Assembly: GCA_900321655.1 (NCBI GenBank)
Contig: ONWU01000001.1
Location: 1-64,000, forward strand
DNA from: an uncultured Bacteroidales bacterium
GTDB lineage: Bacteria > Bacteroidota > Bacteroidia > Bacteroidales > UBA932
DNA: 64,000 bases
Direction of reading: 5' to 3'
This document shows positions 8,236 through 18,334 of the stretch, one piece after another. The translations under genes were made by a program, and so were the position numbers. The notes under the pieces are model-generated. The model made no database searches, had not been told where the DNA came from, and worked only from the letters and a program-made list of their open reading frames with translations. The number at the start of each line of letters is the position of its first letter. Positions within the stretch are counted from its first letter, which is position 1.

Positions 8236-9210
8236 TTACTCCTCCTTCTTTTCGCTGTTTTCCTCTTCCAGCTGCGCCTGGTAGGTGGCGGTAACAAAGT
8301 GCACGGCCTGGGGCAGGACCTGGGCGTTCTCCTCGTCCGAGGCGGTGAACTTGGCGAATTTCACGAAATCGGCCCTTTCGAAGAGGGCTTTCATTTCTGC
8401 ATACAGCTCTTCCGGGACGTCGCTTCCCTTCAGGTCTTCAAAAATTTCCGCCGTCGTCATTTCCATGGCACCCACGCCGTAGCGGGAGGCGATGTATTCC
8501 CGCAGGGCATCCGTGACGCCGGAATAGAAGGTTTTCTGGTTTTCCGGCTTCCAGAACTTGTCTGAGCGAAATTTGTCCAGCTTGCGGAGGGCGCGGATGT
8601 GGGCCGGCTCGGCCTTTTCCTCTTCCTGGCGGGCTTTCCGGTGATGGCGGATCCAGTAAACCAGCAGGACAACCAGGCCGATGATGGCCAATGCTCCCGC
8701 CACCCAGGGGAAAATTTCCCGGAAGGTGTAAGGGAATTTCACCTGCGGCTTGATGTCGTGGGCCTGGAAGGTTTCCATGTCTATGGGAAGTTCCTTCACG
8801 TCCAGCGGCTCTTCGGGGGCGTGAAACACCAGGGTGTCCCCGTTCACCAGGACGGGAATGTCCGGCAGCTGATAGATGCCGCCGTCAAAGGCCGTCAGGA
8901 GAAGGGATGCCCGGATATTGTACCGGGCCGGAACTTCTTTTTTCTTGCTGATGCGCGTAGAATCCAGCTGCCACTCTCCCAGGATTTCCAGGGGACTTTC
9001 TTTCTCCGGTTTCATTTCCGGAAGGGCCAGCGGAGTGCCCTCGCTTATGTTTTCCAGGACAACCCCGTAGCGGAACTGGTCTGCTATGAGCACCGAATCC
9101 CGCTTCTGGAGGGGCTCCAGGAAAGTATTTCCGGCGTCTTTACGCTGGCCCTGGGCACCCAGGGGGAGTGCCGCTGCCAGAAGAACCGGTATGATCAGTC
9201 TTAACTTCAT
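8236..9210 (-). CDS. Bat-operon membrane protein of unknown function (between DUF58 and BatA)
   Basis: 324 residues from ATG 9210, whose ATGA overlaps the DUF58 stop. Signal peptide MKLRLIIPVLLAAALPLGAQ, a beta-rich periplasmic region (residues about 20-155), one membrane helix (FPWVAGALAIIGLVVLLVYW, about 165-185) followed by basic residues, and a roughly 120-residue cytoplasmic helical part ending in EEENSEKKEE. The open frame extends upstream to 9330, but that part lies inside the DUF58 gene and lacks a sensible start. The position is that of the conserved unnamed gene found in Bacteroidota bat operons; proteins of this layout also occur beside MoxR/VWA genes elsewhere. No enzymatic motif seen. 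Confidence 0.85.
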   Translation of the reverse strand: MKLRLIIPVLLAAALPLGAQGQRKDAGNTFLEPLQKRDSVLIADQFRYGVVLENISEGTPLALPEMKPEKESPLEILGEWQLDSTRISKKKEVPARYNIRASLLLTAFDGGIYQLPDIPVLVNGDTLVFHAPEEPLDVKELPIDMETFQAHDIKPQVKFPYTFREIFPWVAGALAIIGLVVLLVYWIRHHRKARQEEEKAEPAHIRALRKLDKFRSDKFWKPENQKTFYSGVTDALREYIASRYGVGAMEMTTAEIFEDLKGSDVPEELYAEMKALFERADFVKFAKFTASDEENAQVLPQAVHFVTATYQAQLEEENSEKKEE

Positions 9211-10087
9211 CTTCTGTGGAATAAGGATAGCAGACCGCGTACATAATCCTCGTCGGTGGAGATGTCCACGTGGTCCACCTGGTAACGGAGCATGAGGCGG
9301 TCGGCGGCCTGGGTGCTGGTTCGGAACCACTGCCCGTAGGCGTTCCGCACGGAGGCCGATGCGGTATTGATCCAGCGGGAGGCTCCGCTTTCAGCGTCCT
9401 TGGCGTTCACCAGGCCCACGTTGGGAAGGCTCTTCTCGCGGGGGTCACTGATGCGGATGACGGATACGTCGTGCCGGTTCACGGCCACCTTGAGGGCATC
9501 CTCGTAACGCGGGGTACCATCGGAGAGGACATCCAGCATGTCGCTGAGGACGAAGGCCGTGCATTTTTTCTTGATGGCATTGGTGAGGTAGCGCAGGGCT
9601 TCCCCTATGTCCGTTCCGTCCGCGGTGGGTTCATACTCCAGGATTTCCCGCACAATGTGCAGGAAATGCGTGCGACCCTTTGCCGGCGGGATGAACTTCT
9701 CTACGTGGTCACTGAACAGGATGCAGCCCACCTTGTCGTTGTTGAGGATGGCGCTGAATGCGAGGGTGGCGGCAATTTCCGCAATCTGTTCCCGCTTGGT
9801 CTTGACGGCCGTTCCGAACAGGCCGGAGCGGGAGATGTCTACCAGAAGGACCACCGTGAGCTCACGCTCTTCCTCAAACACTTTCACATACGGGGCGCTC
9901 ATACGGGCCGTTACATTCCAGTCCATATTGCGCACGTCGTCTCCCCACTGGTACTCCCGCACCTCGCTGAAGGCCATACCCCGGCCCTTGAATGCGGAGT
10001 GGTATTCTCCGGCAAAGACCTGGTGGCTCAGCGCCTTGGTGCGGATCTCAATTTTCCGTACCTTCTTTATGAGTTCTTCCGGGGTCA

Positions 10088-10088
<1 letters not shown>
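9207..10088 (-). CDS. DUF58 family protein, bat operon
   Basis: 293 residues without membrane segments. The N-terminal half carries the DUF58 signature around residues 45-60 (REYQWGDDVRNMDWNVTAR); the C-terminal half is a degenerate VWA-like fold (LVDISRSGLFGT, YEDALKVAVNRHDVSVIRIS). DUF58 proteins are nearly always encoded directly downstream of a MoxR ATPase, as here: the start overlaps the MoxR stop by one base (TAATG). Probably an adaptor that couples the ATPase to the BatA/BatB membrane proteins; this coupling is inferred from context. Confidence 0.92.
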
Positions 10089-11080
<992 letters not shown>

Positions 11081-11089
11081 ATATTTTAC

Positions 11090-11097
11090 TACTTTTG
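11090..11097 (+). promoter_or_regulatory. -7 box (TACTTTTG) for truA, leaving almost no leader
   Basis: Exact TAnnTTTG match only three bases before the ATG at 11101. The start point expected a few bases downstream of this box would fall at or just inside the start codon, so the mRNA may be leaderless. An in-frame TTG at 11095 overlaps the box and is rejected as a start. Confidence 0.55.
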
Positions 11098-11100
11098 CAT

Positions 11101-11871
11101 ATGCGTTATTTCCTCTGCCTCTCTTACGACGGTTCGGCGTTTTGCGGCTGGCAAATCCAGCCTTCCGCTCCTTCCGTCCAGCAGTGTCTGGAAAGTACCC
11201 TTTCCCGCCTGCTGGGCCGCCCTGTTGCCGTTACGGGAGCCGGCCGCACGGACACTGCCGTGAATGCTTCCGGCTACATCGCTCACTTTGACTGGGACGG
11301 AATCCTGCCCTTCGAGGCATCCGACTTTACCTACAAATTAAATGCCATGTTGCCCCGTGAAGTGGTGGTTCATTCGGTGTCCGGGGTGGCCGAAGATCTT
11401 CATGCCCGTTTCAGCGCCCGTCGCAGGGAATATACGTACTTCATCCATCGGCAGAAAGACCCTTTCCTGCGTGCTTATTCCTGGCAGTGCGGGTATCCTC
11501 AACTGGATTTTGAAGCCATGAACCAGGCCTGTCAGTTCCTGCTGGGAACCCACGACTTCTCCTGCTTCGAAAAAACCGGAACAGACAACAAAACCTCCGT
11601 CTGCACCGTTTACGAAGCGTACTGGAAGCCCTATGTCCCGTCCCACATCCAGGTGATGGAAGGGCCCTCGGGCGATTACTGGTATTTCCGTATTGCGGCA
11701 GACCGTTTCCTCCGGAATATGGTGCGCGCAACGGTGGGCACCCTTATCGAGGTAGGTCGCGGCAAACATCGGCCTGAATGGGTGGCGCAGCTTATCGAGA
11801 GCGGCACCCGCGGCGACGCCGGCGAGTCCGTTCCCGGCCACGCCCTTTTCCTGAATAAAGTAGGATATTAA
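11101..11871 (+). CDS. truA: tRNA pseudouridine(38-40) synthase TruA
   Basis: 256 residues. The TruA family signature GAGRTDTAVNASG is present with the catalytic aspartate at position 51; other conserved segments are YDGSAFCGWQIQ at the N-terminus, HARFSARRREYTYFIH, and RFLRNMVRATVGTLIEVGRG near the C-terminus. TruA isomerises uridines 38-40 in the tRNA anticodon stem-loop. The gene diverges from the MoxR gene and converges on the TrmH-type methylase, with which it shares a TTAA (11868-11871) containing both stop codons. Confidence 0.95.
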   Translation: MRYFLCLSYDGSAFCGWQIQPSAPSVQQCLESTLSRLLGRPVAVTGAGRTDTAVNASGYIAHFDWDGILPFEASDFTYKLNAMLPREVVVHSVSGVAEDLHARFSARRREYTYFIHRQKDPFLRAYSWQCGYPQLDFEAMNQACQFLLGTHDFSCFEKTGTDNKTSVCTVYEAYWKPYVPSHIQVMEGPSGDYWYFRIAADRFLRNMVRATVGTLIEVGRGKHRPEWVAQLIESGTRGDAGESVPGHALFLNKVGY

Positions 11872-12392
11872 CGAATACCCCAGAGGATGACTCCTACGGA
11901 GACGGAGACGTTGAGGGAGTGCTTGGTGCCGTGCTGGGGGATTTCCAGGGCAAAGTCACAGGCGTCCACCACGGCCTGCTGCACGCCTTCCACTTCATTT
12001 CCGAAGACCAGGGCATAGCGGGTCGACGGATCCCGGCGGAAGGCGTCCAGTTTTACGGAGTTCACCGTCTGCTCCACCGCCACTACCGTATAGCCATCGG
12101 CCTTCAAGCGTTCCACCAGGGCCACCACGTCCGTGACGTGCTCGAAGGGCACCACCTCTTCGGCCCCCAGGGCTACCTTGCGAAGCTCCGGAGACGGCGG
12201 CAACGGACAGATGCCCCCCAGGTAGACTTTGTCTACGCCGAAGGCGTCGGCCGTGCGGAAGGCGCTGCCCACGTTGTGGGCGCTGCGGATGTTGTCCAGC
12301 ACCAGCACTACGCCACTTTCGGGGCGGCTGTGGACGTATTCATCGGCCGACAGGCGGCCCAGTTCTATGTTCAGGAGCTTACGGTCTTTCAT
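11868..12392 (-). CDS. SPOUT-class RNA 2'-O-methyltransferase (TrmH family)
   Basis: 174 residues, the size of a bare SpoU catalytic domain with no N-terminal L30-like extension. Family motifs visible: motif 1 LDNIRSAHNVGSAFRTADAF (about 32-51), motif 2 ALVFGNEVEGV (about 127-137), and motif 3 IPQHGTKHSLNVSVSVGVIL (about 150-169), which together form the knotted SAM pocket. The target (tRNA or 23S rRNA) cannot be told from sequence. Two bases downstream of the glycosyltransferase stop, so probably co-transcribed with it; stop codon shared with truA. Confidence 0.9.
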   Translation of the reverse strand: MKDRKLLNIELGRLSADEYVHSRPESGVVLVLDNIRSAHNVGSAFRTADAFGVDKVYLGGICPLPPSPELRKVALGAEEVVPFEHVTDVVALVERLKADGYTVVAVEQTVNSVKLDAFRRDPSTRYALVFGNEVEGVQQAVVDACDFALEIPQHGTKHSLNVSVSVGVILWGIR

Positions 12393-12394
12393 TC

Positions 12395-13558
12395 TTATTT
12401 CAGCGTGGCGGCCAGGGCGTCGCGGAAGGCTATGGCCGACTTTTCAATGTCGTACTGCTCCATAGACTTGGCGTGACGGAGGCCCATCTCCCAGCGCTCC
12501 TGGGGATGATCCAGCCAGTAATCTATCCTCTGGGCCAGGGCTTCGGGGTTCTGGGCGGGGAACTTGCAGCGGCGGTCCAGGGCAAACTGGGAAGTTCCGC
12601 TGTACGGGCTGACAGCGATAATGGGACACGCACCCTGCTGCATAGCTTCCATAATGGAAAGGCCTTCCACCTCGATGGGGGCGCAGTGGGGGCACAGATC
12701 GGCCTTGGCGGCCAGCTGACGGAGTTCGTCGCGGGTATTGAAGCTGAAAATGGGCTCGTAGCCAAACACCCCTTCCTGGAACATTTTCCTGGCCTTTTTC
12801 TTGTATCGCTTGGATTGGGGACCATTGCCGGCAAAGTGAAGGCGGATGCGCTTGGCGTATTTGCTGTAACGCATCGCATCCATCAGCGTGGGCTGGTCTT
12901 TCTCGTGGGACAGGCGGCCGATGTACAGGATGTCAAAAACACGGTCCGGGTCCAGATAATCCTGTGGAGGCGTCTGGGGCCGGCGGCACTCGTCCGGGAT
13001 AATGCCGTTGGAGATGACTCCCAGCTTGGCTTTGAAGTGATAGCGGCGCAGGCGGTCCAGCACCGTTTCGGTAGGGCACTGCACAAAGGCGCACTCGTTA
13101 TAGATGTGCTTTCTCCAGGCTTTGAGGAGCGTACGGTTGATCCACTTCCAATGGCGGAGCGGGCCGATTCCCAGGGAGTAAATGAGGTTTTCCGGGAACA
13201 TATGGAAAGTGGCCGTGAGGGGTTTCCCCAGTTCTTTGGCCACCTTGATGGCTTTCCACTGCAGCACGAAGGTTTCTTCCAGATGCACGACATCCGCCCA
13301 GCGGACGGCCTGCTCAATTACCTTCATGTCTCCGTCGGCATAGGAGAAGCCGCTGGATTCGATGATGGGCTGGAAAATGGGAAACCTGAATTCCTTCAGG
13401 GGGAAATCCGGCTGGGGACCATTCGGGTCCGGGTTGGGGCCTGCCAGGATGCGAACGTCTTCCCCGATGGCTTTCAGGGCGGCTACCGTGCGGCGGGCCG
13501 ATGCCGATATTCCGTTTCCGGGGATATAGAAATTGTTGATGACAAAGAGTATTTTCAT
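12395..13558 (-). CDS. Glycosyltransferase family 4 protein
   Basis: 387 residues with the GT-B layout. The N-terminal Rossmann half begins MKILFVINNFYIPGNGISAS (with a glycine-rich acceptor loop) and includes ADVVHLEETFVLQWKAIKVA. The C-terminal half has the nucleotide-sugar site region ILYIGRLSHEKDQPTLMDAM and the EGLSIMEAMQQGACPIIA segment, whose E-x7-type motif is typical of GT4 retaining enzymes. The sugar and acceptor are unknown. It lies alone with the methylase gene rather than in a large capsule cluster. Confidence 0.88.
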   Translation of the reverse strand: MKILFVINNFYIPGNGISASARRTVAALKAIGEDVRILAGPNPDPNGPQPDFPLKEFRFPIFQPIIESSGFSYADGDMKVIEQAVRWADVVHLEETFVLQWKAIKVAKELGKPLTATFHMFPENLIYSLGIGPLRHWKWINRTLLKAWRKHIYNECAFVQCPTETVLDRLRRYHFKAKLGVISNGIIPDECRRPQTPPQDYLDPDRVFDILYIGRLSHEKDQPTLMDAMRYSKYAKRIRLHFAGNGPQSKRYKKKARKMFQEGVFGYEPIFSFNTRDELRQLAAKADLCPHCAPIEVEGLSIMEAMQQGACPIIAVSPYSGTSQFALDRRCKFPAQNPEALAQRIDYWLDHPQERWEMGLRHAKSMEQYDIEKSAIAFRDALAATLK

Positions 13559-13584
13559 AGTCGATCGGGCTATTATTTTCCCTG

Positions 13585-13592
13585 CAAAGGTA
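13585..13592 (-). promoter_or_regulatory. -7 box (TACCTTTG) for the GT4 gene
   Basis: CAAAGGTA on the plus strand, 27 bases upstream of the ATG at 13558; exact TAnnTTTG match on the minus strand. Confidence 0.5.
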
Positions 13593-13614
13593 AGGCTTTT
13601 CCGGCAAAATACAG

Positions 13615-13622
13615 TATCTTTG
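13615..13622 (+). promoter_or_regulatory. -7 box (TATCTTTG) for glyA
   Basis: Exact TAnnTTTG match, 28 bases before the ATG at 13651, back to back with the GT4 promoter. Confidence 0.6.
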
Positions 13623-13650
13623 TAGACTTGAATTTCGATAATTTAATTAT

Positions 13651-14994
13651 ATGAAGCAGGACCTACAAATCTTTGACCTTATTAAGAAGGAACAGGAGCG
13701 CCAGTCTTCCGGTCTGGAACTGATCGCTTCTGAAAACTATGTGTCGGACCAGGTTCTTACCGCTATGGGTTCCGTCTGCACCAACAAGTACGCGGAAGGC
13801 TACCCCGGCAAGCGTTACTACGGAGGCTGCGAGGTGGTGGACCAGATTGAGCAGCTGGCCATAGACCGTCTCTGCGCCCTTTTCGATGCAGAGTATGCCA
13901 ATGTGCAGCCGCACTCCGGCGCCCAGGCCAATATGGCCGTTACTATGGCCGTTCTTCGGCCCGGAGACACCTTTATGGGTCTGGATCTGTCCATGGGCGG
14001 TCACCTCACCCACGGCTCTCCCGTCAATGCTTCCGGTATCCTCTATCATCCTGTAGCCTATGGCCTCAATCCCGAAACCGGCCGGGTAGACTACGACGAG
14101 ATGGAAAGAAAGGCCCTTGAGTGCAAGCCCAGGCTCATCATAGGCGGAGCATCGGCGTATTCCCGTGAATGGGATTACGAGCGTATGCGCGCCATCGCAG
14201 ACAAAGTAGGCGCCATCCTCTGGATCGATATGGCCCACACCGCCGGCCTCATCGCCGCCGGTCTTCTGAAGAACCCTGTCAAATATGCGCACATCGTCAC
14301 TTCCACCACCCACAAAACTCTCCGTGGTCCCCGTGGCGGTATCATCCTGATGGGCAAGGACTTCCCCAACCCTTGGGGACTCACCACGCCCAAGGGAGAG
14401 GTGAAGATGATGAGCGCCCTCCTCAATTCCAGCGTGTTCCCCGGCGTTCAGGGAGGTCCGCTGGAGCACGTGATCGCTGCCAAGGCCGTGGCTTTCTTCG
14501 AGGCCTCCCAGCCGGAGTACGTCCAGTACCAGAAGCAGGTGGTGGCCAACGCCGCCGCCATGTGCCAGGCCTTTATCGACAAGGATTACAAGATCATCTC
14601 CGGAGGTACGGACAACCACCTGATGCTCATAGATCTTCGCACCAAGTTCCCCGCCCTTACGGGCCGTGTGGCCGAAAAGGAACTGGTGCAGGCGGATATC
14701 ACCGTGAACAAGAATATGGTTCCCTTCGACAGCCGCAGCCCGTTTGCCACCAGCGGTCTCCGCATCGGCACCCCTGCCATTACTTCCCGTGGCTTCGAGG
14801 AGAAAGATATGGTGGCCATTGTGGAGCTGATAGACGCCGTGCTGGCATCGGCCAACGAGCACTTTGATGCCCTCACCGCCAAGGAACCCACCGAAGCCCA
14901 GACAGCCGAACTGGTTGCCCATAAGCTGGTGCTGGAAGAGGTGAAGAGAAAGGTTCACATGATGACATCCGGCCGTCCGCTGAACCGGTATTAA
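13651..14994 (+). CDS. glyA: Serine hydroxymethyltransferase
   Basis: 447 residues. Clear SHMT landmarks: [11 protein letters not shown] at about 22-32, [34 protein letters not shown], the PLP-lysine motif [14 protein letters not shown] with Lys222, and [16 protein letters not shown] near the C-terminus. The enzyme interconverts serine and glycine, loading tetrahydrofolate with a one-carbon unit. It converges on the serC-serA-DUF1015 operon that makes serine, with a shared two-way terminator between them, so both arms of serine/glycine metabolism are neighbours here. Confidence 0.98.
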   Translation: MKQDLQIFDLIKKEQERQSSGLELIASENYVSDQVLTAMGSVCTNKYAEGYPGKRYYGGCEVVDQIEQLAIDRLCALFDAEYANVQPHSGAQANMAVTMAVLRPGDTFMGLDLSMGGHLTHGSPVNASGILYHPVAYGLNPETGRVDYDEMERKALECKPRLIIGGASAYSREWDYERMRAIADKVGAILWIDMAHTAGLIAAGLLKNPVKYAHIVTSTTHKTLRGPRGGIILMGKDFPNPWGLTTPKGEVKMMSALLNSSVFPGVQGGPLEHVIAAKAVAFFEASQPEYVQYQKQVVANAAAMCQAFIDKDYKIISGGTDNHLMLIDLRTKFPALTGRVAEKELVQADITVNKNMVPFDSRSPFATSGLRIGTPAITSRGFEEKDMVAIVELIDAVLASANEHFDALTAKEPTEAQTAELVAHKLVLEEVKRKVHMMTSGRPLNRY

Positions 14995-15000
14995 TCAAGA

Positions 15001-15030
15001 AAGCCTCCCAGACGGGAGGCTTTCCTTTTT
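15001..15030. terminator. Bidirectional intrinsic terminator between glyA and the DUF1015 gene
   Basis: Perfect 9-bp stem AAGCCTCCC/GGGAGGCTT around a 4-base loop (15001-15022), followed on the plus strand by TCCTTTTT and on the minus strand by TTTCTTG. It serves glyA best; the DUF1015 stop codon (15029) lies within its T-run. Confidence 0.85.
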
Positions 15031-16270
15031 AATCCAGACTGTGAATGGCCAGACCGGACCTTAGCTTGGGTTCAAACCAGGTGGTCTTGGGCGGCATAAT
15101 ATTGCCGGTATCGGCGATATTGATGAGCTGCTGCATAGAGACGGGGTAAAGCGCGAAGGCTACCTTCATCTCTCCGGAATCCACCCGGCGGGAGAGCTCT
15201 CCGAGGCCGCGGATGCCGCCTACGAAATCTATTCGCTTGTCTGTGCGGAGGTCCTTGATGCCCAGGATCTTATCCAGTACAAGGTTGCTCAGGATGGTTA
15301 CATCCAGCACGCCGATAGGGTCTTCGTCATTGTATCGGCCCGGTTTGGCGGTAAGGCTGTACCACGCTCCTTCCAGATACATGGAGAAGTTGTGGAGGCC
15401 GCAGGGATGGTAAATCTCCTTTCCCTTCTCCTGAATCTCAAAGTCTTTTTCCAGGGCCTGGAAGAAAGCTTCTTTGGACAGGCCGTTGAGGTCTTTCACC
15501 ACGCGGTTGTAGTCTATGATGGCCAGGTGGCTCTGCGGGAAGCAGACGGCCATGAAGAAGTTGTATTCCTCGTTGCCGGTGTGGTGGGGATTTTGGACCT
15601 TCTTTTCCGCGCCCACGCGGGCAGCGGCGGCGGTGCGGTGGTGTCCGTCGGCCACATAGAAGGCGTCTATGTCCTTGGTGAAGATTTCCGTGATGCGGCG
15701 GATGACGGCATCGTCTTCGATAACCCAGAAGGTGTGGGTGAAGTGGTTTTCGTCCACGAACTTGTATTCGGGCTCTTGGGCGGCAGCCTTGGCTACGATG
15801 GCGTTCAGTTCCTCATTGTCCTTGTAGGCAAAGAAGACGGGCTCGATGTTGGCATTCTGGATGCGGACGTGCACCATGCGGTCGTCTTCCTTGTCCTTGC
15901 GGGTGAGCTCGTGCTTTTTGATGATGCCGTTGGCGTAGTCGTCCGTATGGGCGCAGAGCACCAGGCCGTACTGCGTGCGGTCTCCCATCGTCTGGGCATA
16001 CACGTAATACTTTTCCTTGCTGTCCTGCACCAGCCATCCCTTGGCTTTCCAGGCCTTGAAGTTTTCCACGGCCTTGTCGTAGGTGCGCTGCTCGTGCTCA
16101 CCGGCAATGGGCTGGAAGTCTATCTCCGGCTTGGTAATGTGCAGAAGGGACTTTTCTCCGGCCATGGCCAGGGCCTCCTGGGAATTGAGAACATCATACG
16201 GCGGAGCGGCCACTTCGGTGACCAGGTTCTTGGGCGGCCGGATAGCCGCGAAGGGTTTTACGCGTACCAT
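15029..16270 (-). CDS. DUF1015 domain protein
   Basis: 413 residues, cytoplasmic. Starts MVRVKPFAAIRPPKNLVTEV and PPYDVLNSQEA, the usual DUF1015 opening, and contains FYVADGHHRTAAAARV, a conserved HxH-containing segment at mid-length. Family members have no assigned enzymatic role; the conserved ADGHHR motif suggests a phosphate- or nucleotide-handling fold related to ParB/Srx-like proteins, but that is conjecture. It is the third gene after serC and serA with a one-base gap to serA, an arrangement seen repeatedly in Bacteroidota, hinting at a link with serine synthesis. Confidence 0.9.
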   Translation of the reverse strand: MVRVKPFAAIRPPKNLVTEVAAPPYDVLNSQEALAMAGEKSLLHITKPEIDFQPIAGEHEQRTYDKAVENFKAWKAKGWLVQDSKEKYYVYAQTMGDRTQYGLVLCAHTDDYANGIIKKHELTRKDKEDDRMVHVRIQNANIEPVFFAYKDNEELNAIVAKAAAQEPEYKFVDENHFTHTFWVIEDDAVIRRITEIFTKDIDAFYVADGHHRTAAAARVGAEKKVQNPHHTGNEEYNFFMAVCFPQSHLAIIDYNRVVKDLNGLSKEAFFQALEKDFEIQEKGKEIYHPCGLHNFSMYLEGAWYSLTAKPGRYNDEDPIGVLDVTILSNLVLDKILGIKDLRTDKRIDFVGGIRGLGELSRRVDSGEMKVAFALYPVSMQQLINIADTGNIMPPKTTWFEPKLRSGLAIHSLD

Positions 16271-16271
16271 A

Positions 16272-17192
16272 TTACTTGTTTACTTGGAACTTGGTATTGC
16301 CGGTGGCGAAGAAGTCTGCTATCTGGCGGGCGGCGGCCAGGCCGGCGTTTACATTGGCCTCGGCCGTCTGGGCGCCCATCTTCTTGGGCGTTGCGAAGAC
16401 GCGGGGGCCGAAGGCTTCCTGCAGGGCGGCGTAGTTGTCCGGCATCACGTCGGCCACATACTTAAGATCCGGGCGGTCCTGGAGGGCCTTGAACAGGCCT
16501 TCCTCGTCAATCACCTCCTTGCGGGCGGTGTTCACCAGCGTGGCGCCCTTGGGCATCCGGGTAATCAAATCATAGCCGATGCTCTTAATGGTGGCGGGAA
16601 GGGCCGGGATGTGGATGGAAAGGTAATCGGCCGATGCGTAGAGCTCTTCCACGGAGTGGACGGGCTGGGCGCCGCCGGCGATGATCTGCTCATCCGTGAG
16701 GAAGGGATCCAGGGCGTGGATGGTCATCCCCAGGGCTTTGGCCTTCTGGCCCACCAGACGGCCCACATTGCCGTAGGCCTGTACGCCCAGGCGCTTTCCC
16801 TGGAGTTCCGAACCGGTGGCGGGGGTGAACTGGGTGCGGGCCATATAGATCATCAGACCCAGGGCCAGTTCTGCCACAGCGTTGGAATTCTGACCGGGGG
16901 TGTTCATGACCACTATGCCGCGGGCCGTGGCGGCGGCGAGGTCTACATTGTCATAACCGGCGCCGGCTCGGACTACAATCTTGAGCTTCGGGGCGGCGGC
17001 CATCACCTCTTCCGTCACTTTGTCCGAGCGGATGATGAGGGCTTCCACATCGGCGACAGCCTTTACGAAGTCTTCCTGGGCCTCGTATTTTTCCAGTTTG
17101 GCTACCTGGTGGCCGGCAGCTTCCAGGATATCGGTGATTCCTTTCACCGCGGCGGCGGCGAAGGGCTTCTGGGTGGCGAGTAAAACCTTCAT
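16272..17192 (-). CDS. serA: Short-form D-3-phosphoglycerate dehydrogenase-like protein
   Basis: 306 residues, lacking the ACT regulatory tail of long SerA. It has a D-2-hydroxyacid dehydrogenase layout: substrate half, a nucleotide-binding stretch VQAYGNVGRLVGQKAKALGM (glycine motif degenerate, AYGNVG), and the catalytic Arg region AGAGYDNVDLAAATARGIVV. The segment that carries the catalytic His in classical family members (TPHIGG type) here reads TPKKMGAQTAEANVNAG, with Lys270-Lys271 in place of His. The gene overlaps the serC stop by one base (TAATG), so serine synthesis from 3-phosphoglycerate is the obvious role. Confidence 0.88.
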   Translation of the reverse strand: MKVLLATQKPFAAAAVKGITDILEAAGHQVAKLEKYEAQEDFVKAVADVEALIIRSDKVTEEVMAAAPKLKIVVRAGAGYDNVDLAAATARGIVVMNTPGQNSNAVAELALGLMIYMARTQFTPATGSELQGKRLGVQAYGNVGRLVGQKAKALGMTIHALDPFLTDEQIIAGGAQPVHSVEELYASADYLSIHIPALPATIKSIGYDLITRMPKGATLVNTARKEVIDEEGLFKALQDRPDLKYVADVMPDNYAALQEAFGPRVFATPKKMGAQTAEANVNAGLAAARQIADFFATGNTKFQVNK

Positions 17193-18268
17193 TATTTCTT
17201 CAGTTTTTCAAATTCTTGCATGCAGTCTACCAGGGCCTGGACATCCTCTACGGTGCAGGCGTTGTACAGCGAGGCGCGGAAACCGCCCACGGAGCGGTGG
17301 CCCTTGATACCCACCATACCGCGTTCCTTGGCAAAGGCGAGGAACTCGTCCTGAAGGGCCTCAAAGCCGGGTGCCATCACGAAGCAGACGTTCATCAGGG
17401 AACGGTCTTCCTTGGCGGCGGTTCCTACGAACAGCGGGTTGCGGTCGATTTCCCCGTAAAGGAGTTCGGCCTTCTTCTGGTTGATCTTCTGGATGGCCTC
17501 TACGCCTCCCATACTCTTGATCCACTTGAGGGTTTCGTTCATCACGAAGATGTTGAACACAGGGGGCGTGTTGAACATAGAGAGCTTGTCTATGTGGGTG
17601 CGGTAGTCCAGCATCGTGGGGATGTGGCGGGAGACCTTTCCCAGGGCGTCTTTCTTGATGATGGCGAAGATGACGCCGGCAGGGCCCACATTCTTCTGGG
17701 CGCCGCCGTAGATGAGGGTGTACTTGCTCACATCCACGGGACGGGACATGATGTCCGAAGACATATCGGCGATGAGGGGGCAGGGGCAGTCCATATCCTC
17801 CTTGATCTCCGTGCCGTAGATGGTGTTGTTGGTGGTGATGTGGAGGTAGTCCAGATCTGCGGGAATCTCAAATCCCTTGGGAATATAGCTGTAGTTCTTG
17901 TCCTTGGAGCAGGCGATGGCATAGGCCTCTCCGATGCCCTGGGCCTCTACGAGGGCCTTGTGAGCCCATACACCGGTGTCCAGATAAGCGGCCTTCTTCT
18001 CCAGATAATTCATGGCCACATAGAGGAACTGCAGGGAAGCACCGCCTCCCAGGAACACGACCTCGTGGGTTTCCGGGATGTTCAGGAGTTCCTTCCACAG
18101 GGCGCGGCATTCATCCATAACGGCGTCCCACTCCTTGGTGCGGTGGGAAATGGAGAGGACGGAAATACCGGTGCCGCTGAAATCCTTCAGGGCGGCGATG
18201 GCGTTGTCAATGGCTACCTGCGGCAGAAGGCAGGGGCCGGCGTTAAAGACGTGAACTTTTTTAGACAT
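17192..18268 (-). CDS. serC: Phosphoserine aminotransferase
   Basis: 358 residues starting [20 protein letters not shown], the SerC opening (FNAGP). Other landmarks: [31 protein letters not shown], the PLP-lysine motif [13 protein letters not shown], and the C-terminal [13 protein letters not shown] substrate arginine region. It converts 3-phosphohydroxypyruvate and glutamate to phosphoserine. First gene of the serC-serA-DUF1015 operon. The 66 bases upstream are A+T-rich and show no exact TAnnTTTG box, only a near match around 18306. Confidence 0.97.
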   Translation of the reverse strand: MSKKVHVFNAGPCLLPQVAIDNAIAALKDFSGTGISVLSISHRTKEWDAVMDECRALWKELLNIPETHEVVFLGGGASLQFLYVAMNYLEKKAAYLDTGVWAHKALVEAQGIGEAYAIACSKDKNYSYIPKGFEIPADLDYLHITTNNTIYGTEIKEDMDCPCPLIADMSSDIMSRPVDVSKYTLIYGGAQKNVGPAGVIFAIIKKDALGKVSRHIPTMLDYRTHIDKLSMFNTPPVFNIFVMNETLKWIKSMGGVEAIQKINQKKAELLYGEIDRNPLFVGTAAKEDRSLMNVCFVMAPGFEALQDEFLAFAKERGMVGIKGHRSVGGFRASLYNACTVEDVQALVDCMQEFEKLKK

Positions 18269-18334
18269 GGTTTATAATATTGATAAATTATTACTCTTTT
18301 GTTTTCGAAAGTTAAGAATTTTTATTCTAAAAAC

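Noticed and set aside
13663..14958. 431-codon minus-strand frame opposite glyA
   Set aside because: No recognisable motif, His/Gly/Val-rich as expected of an antisense shadow, and glyA is certain.
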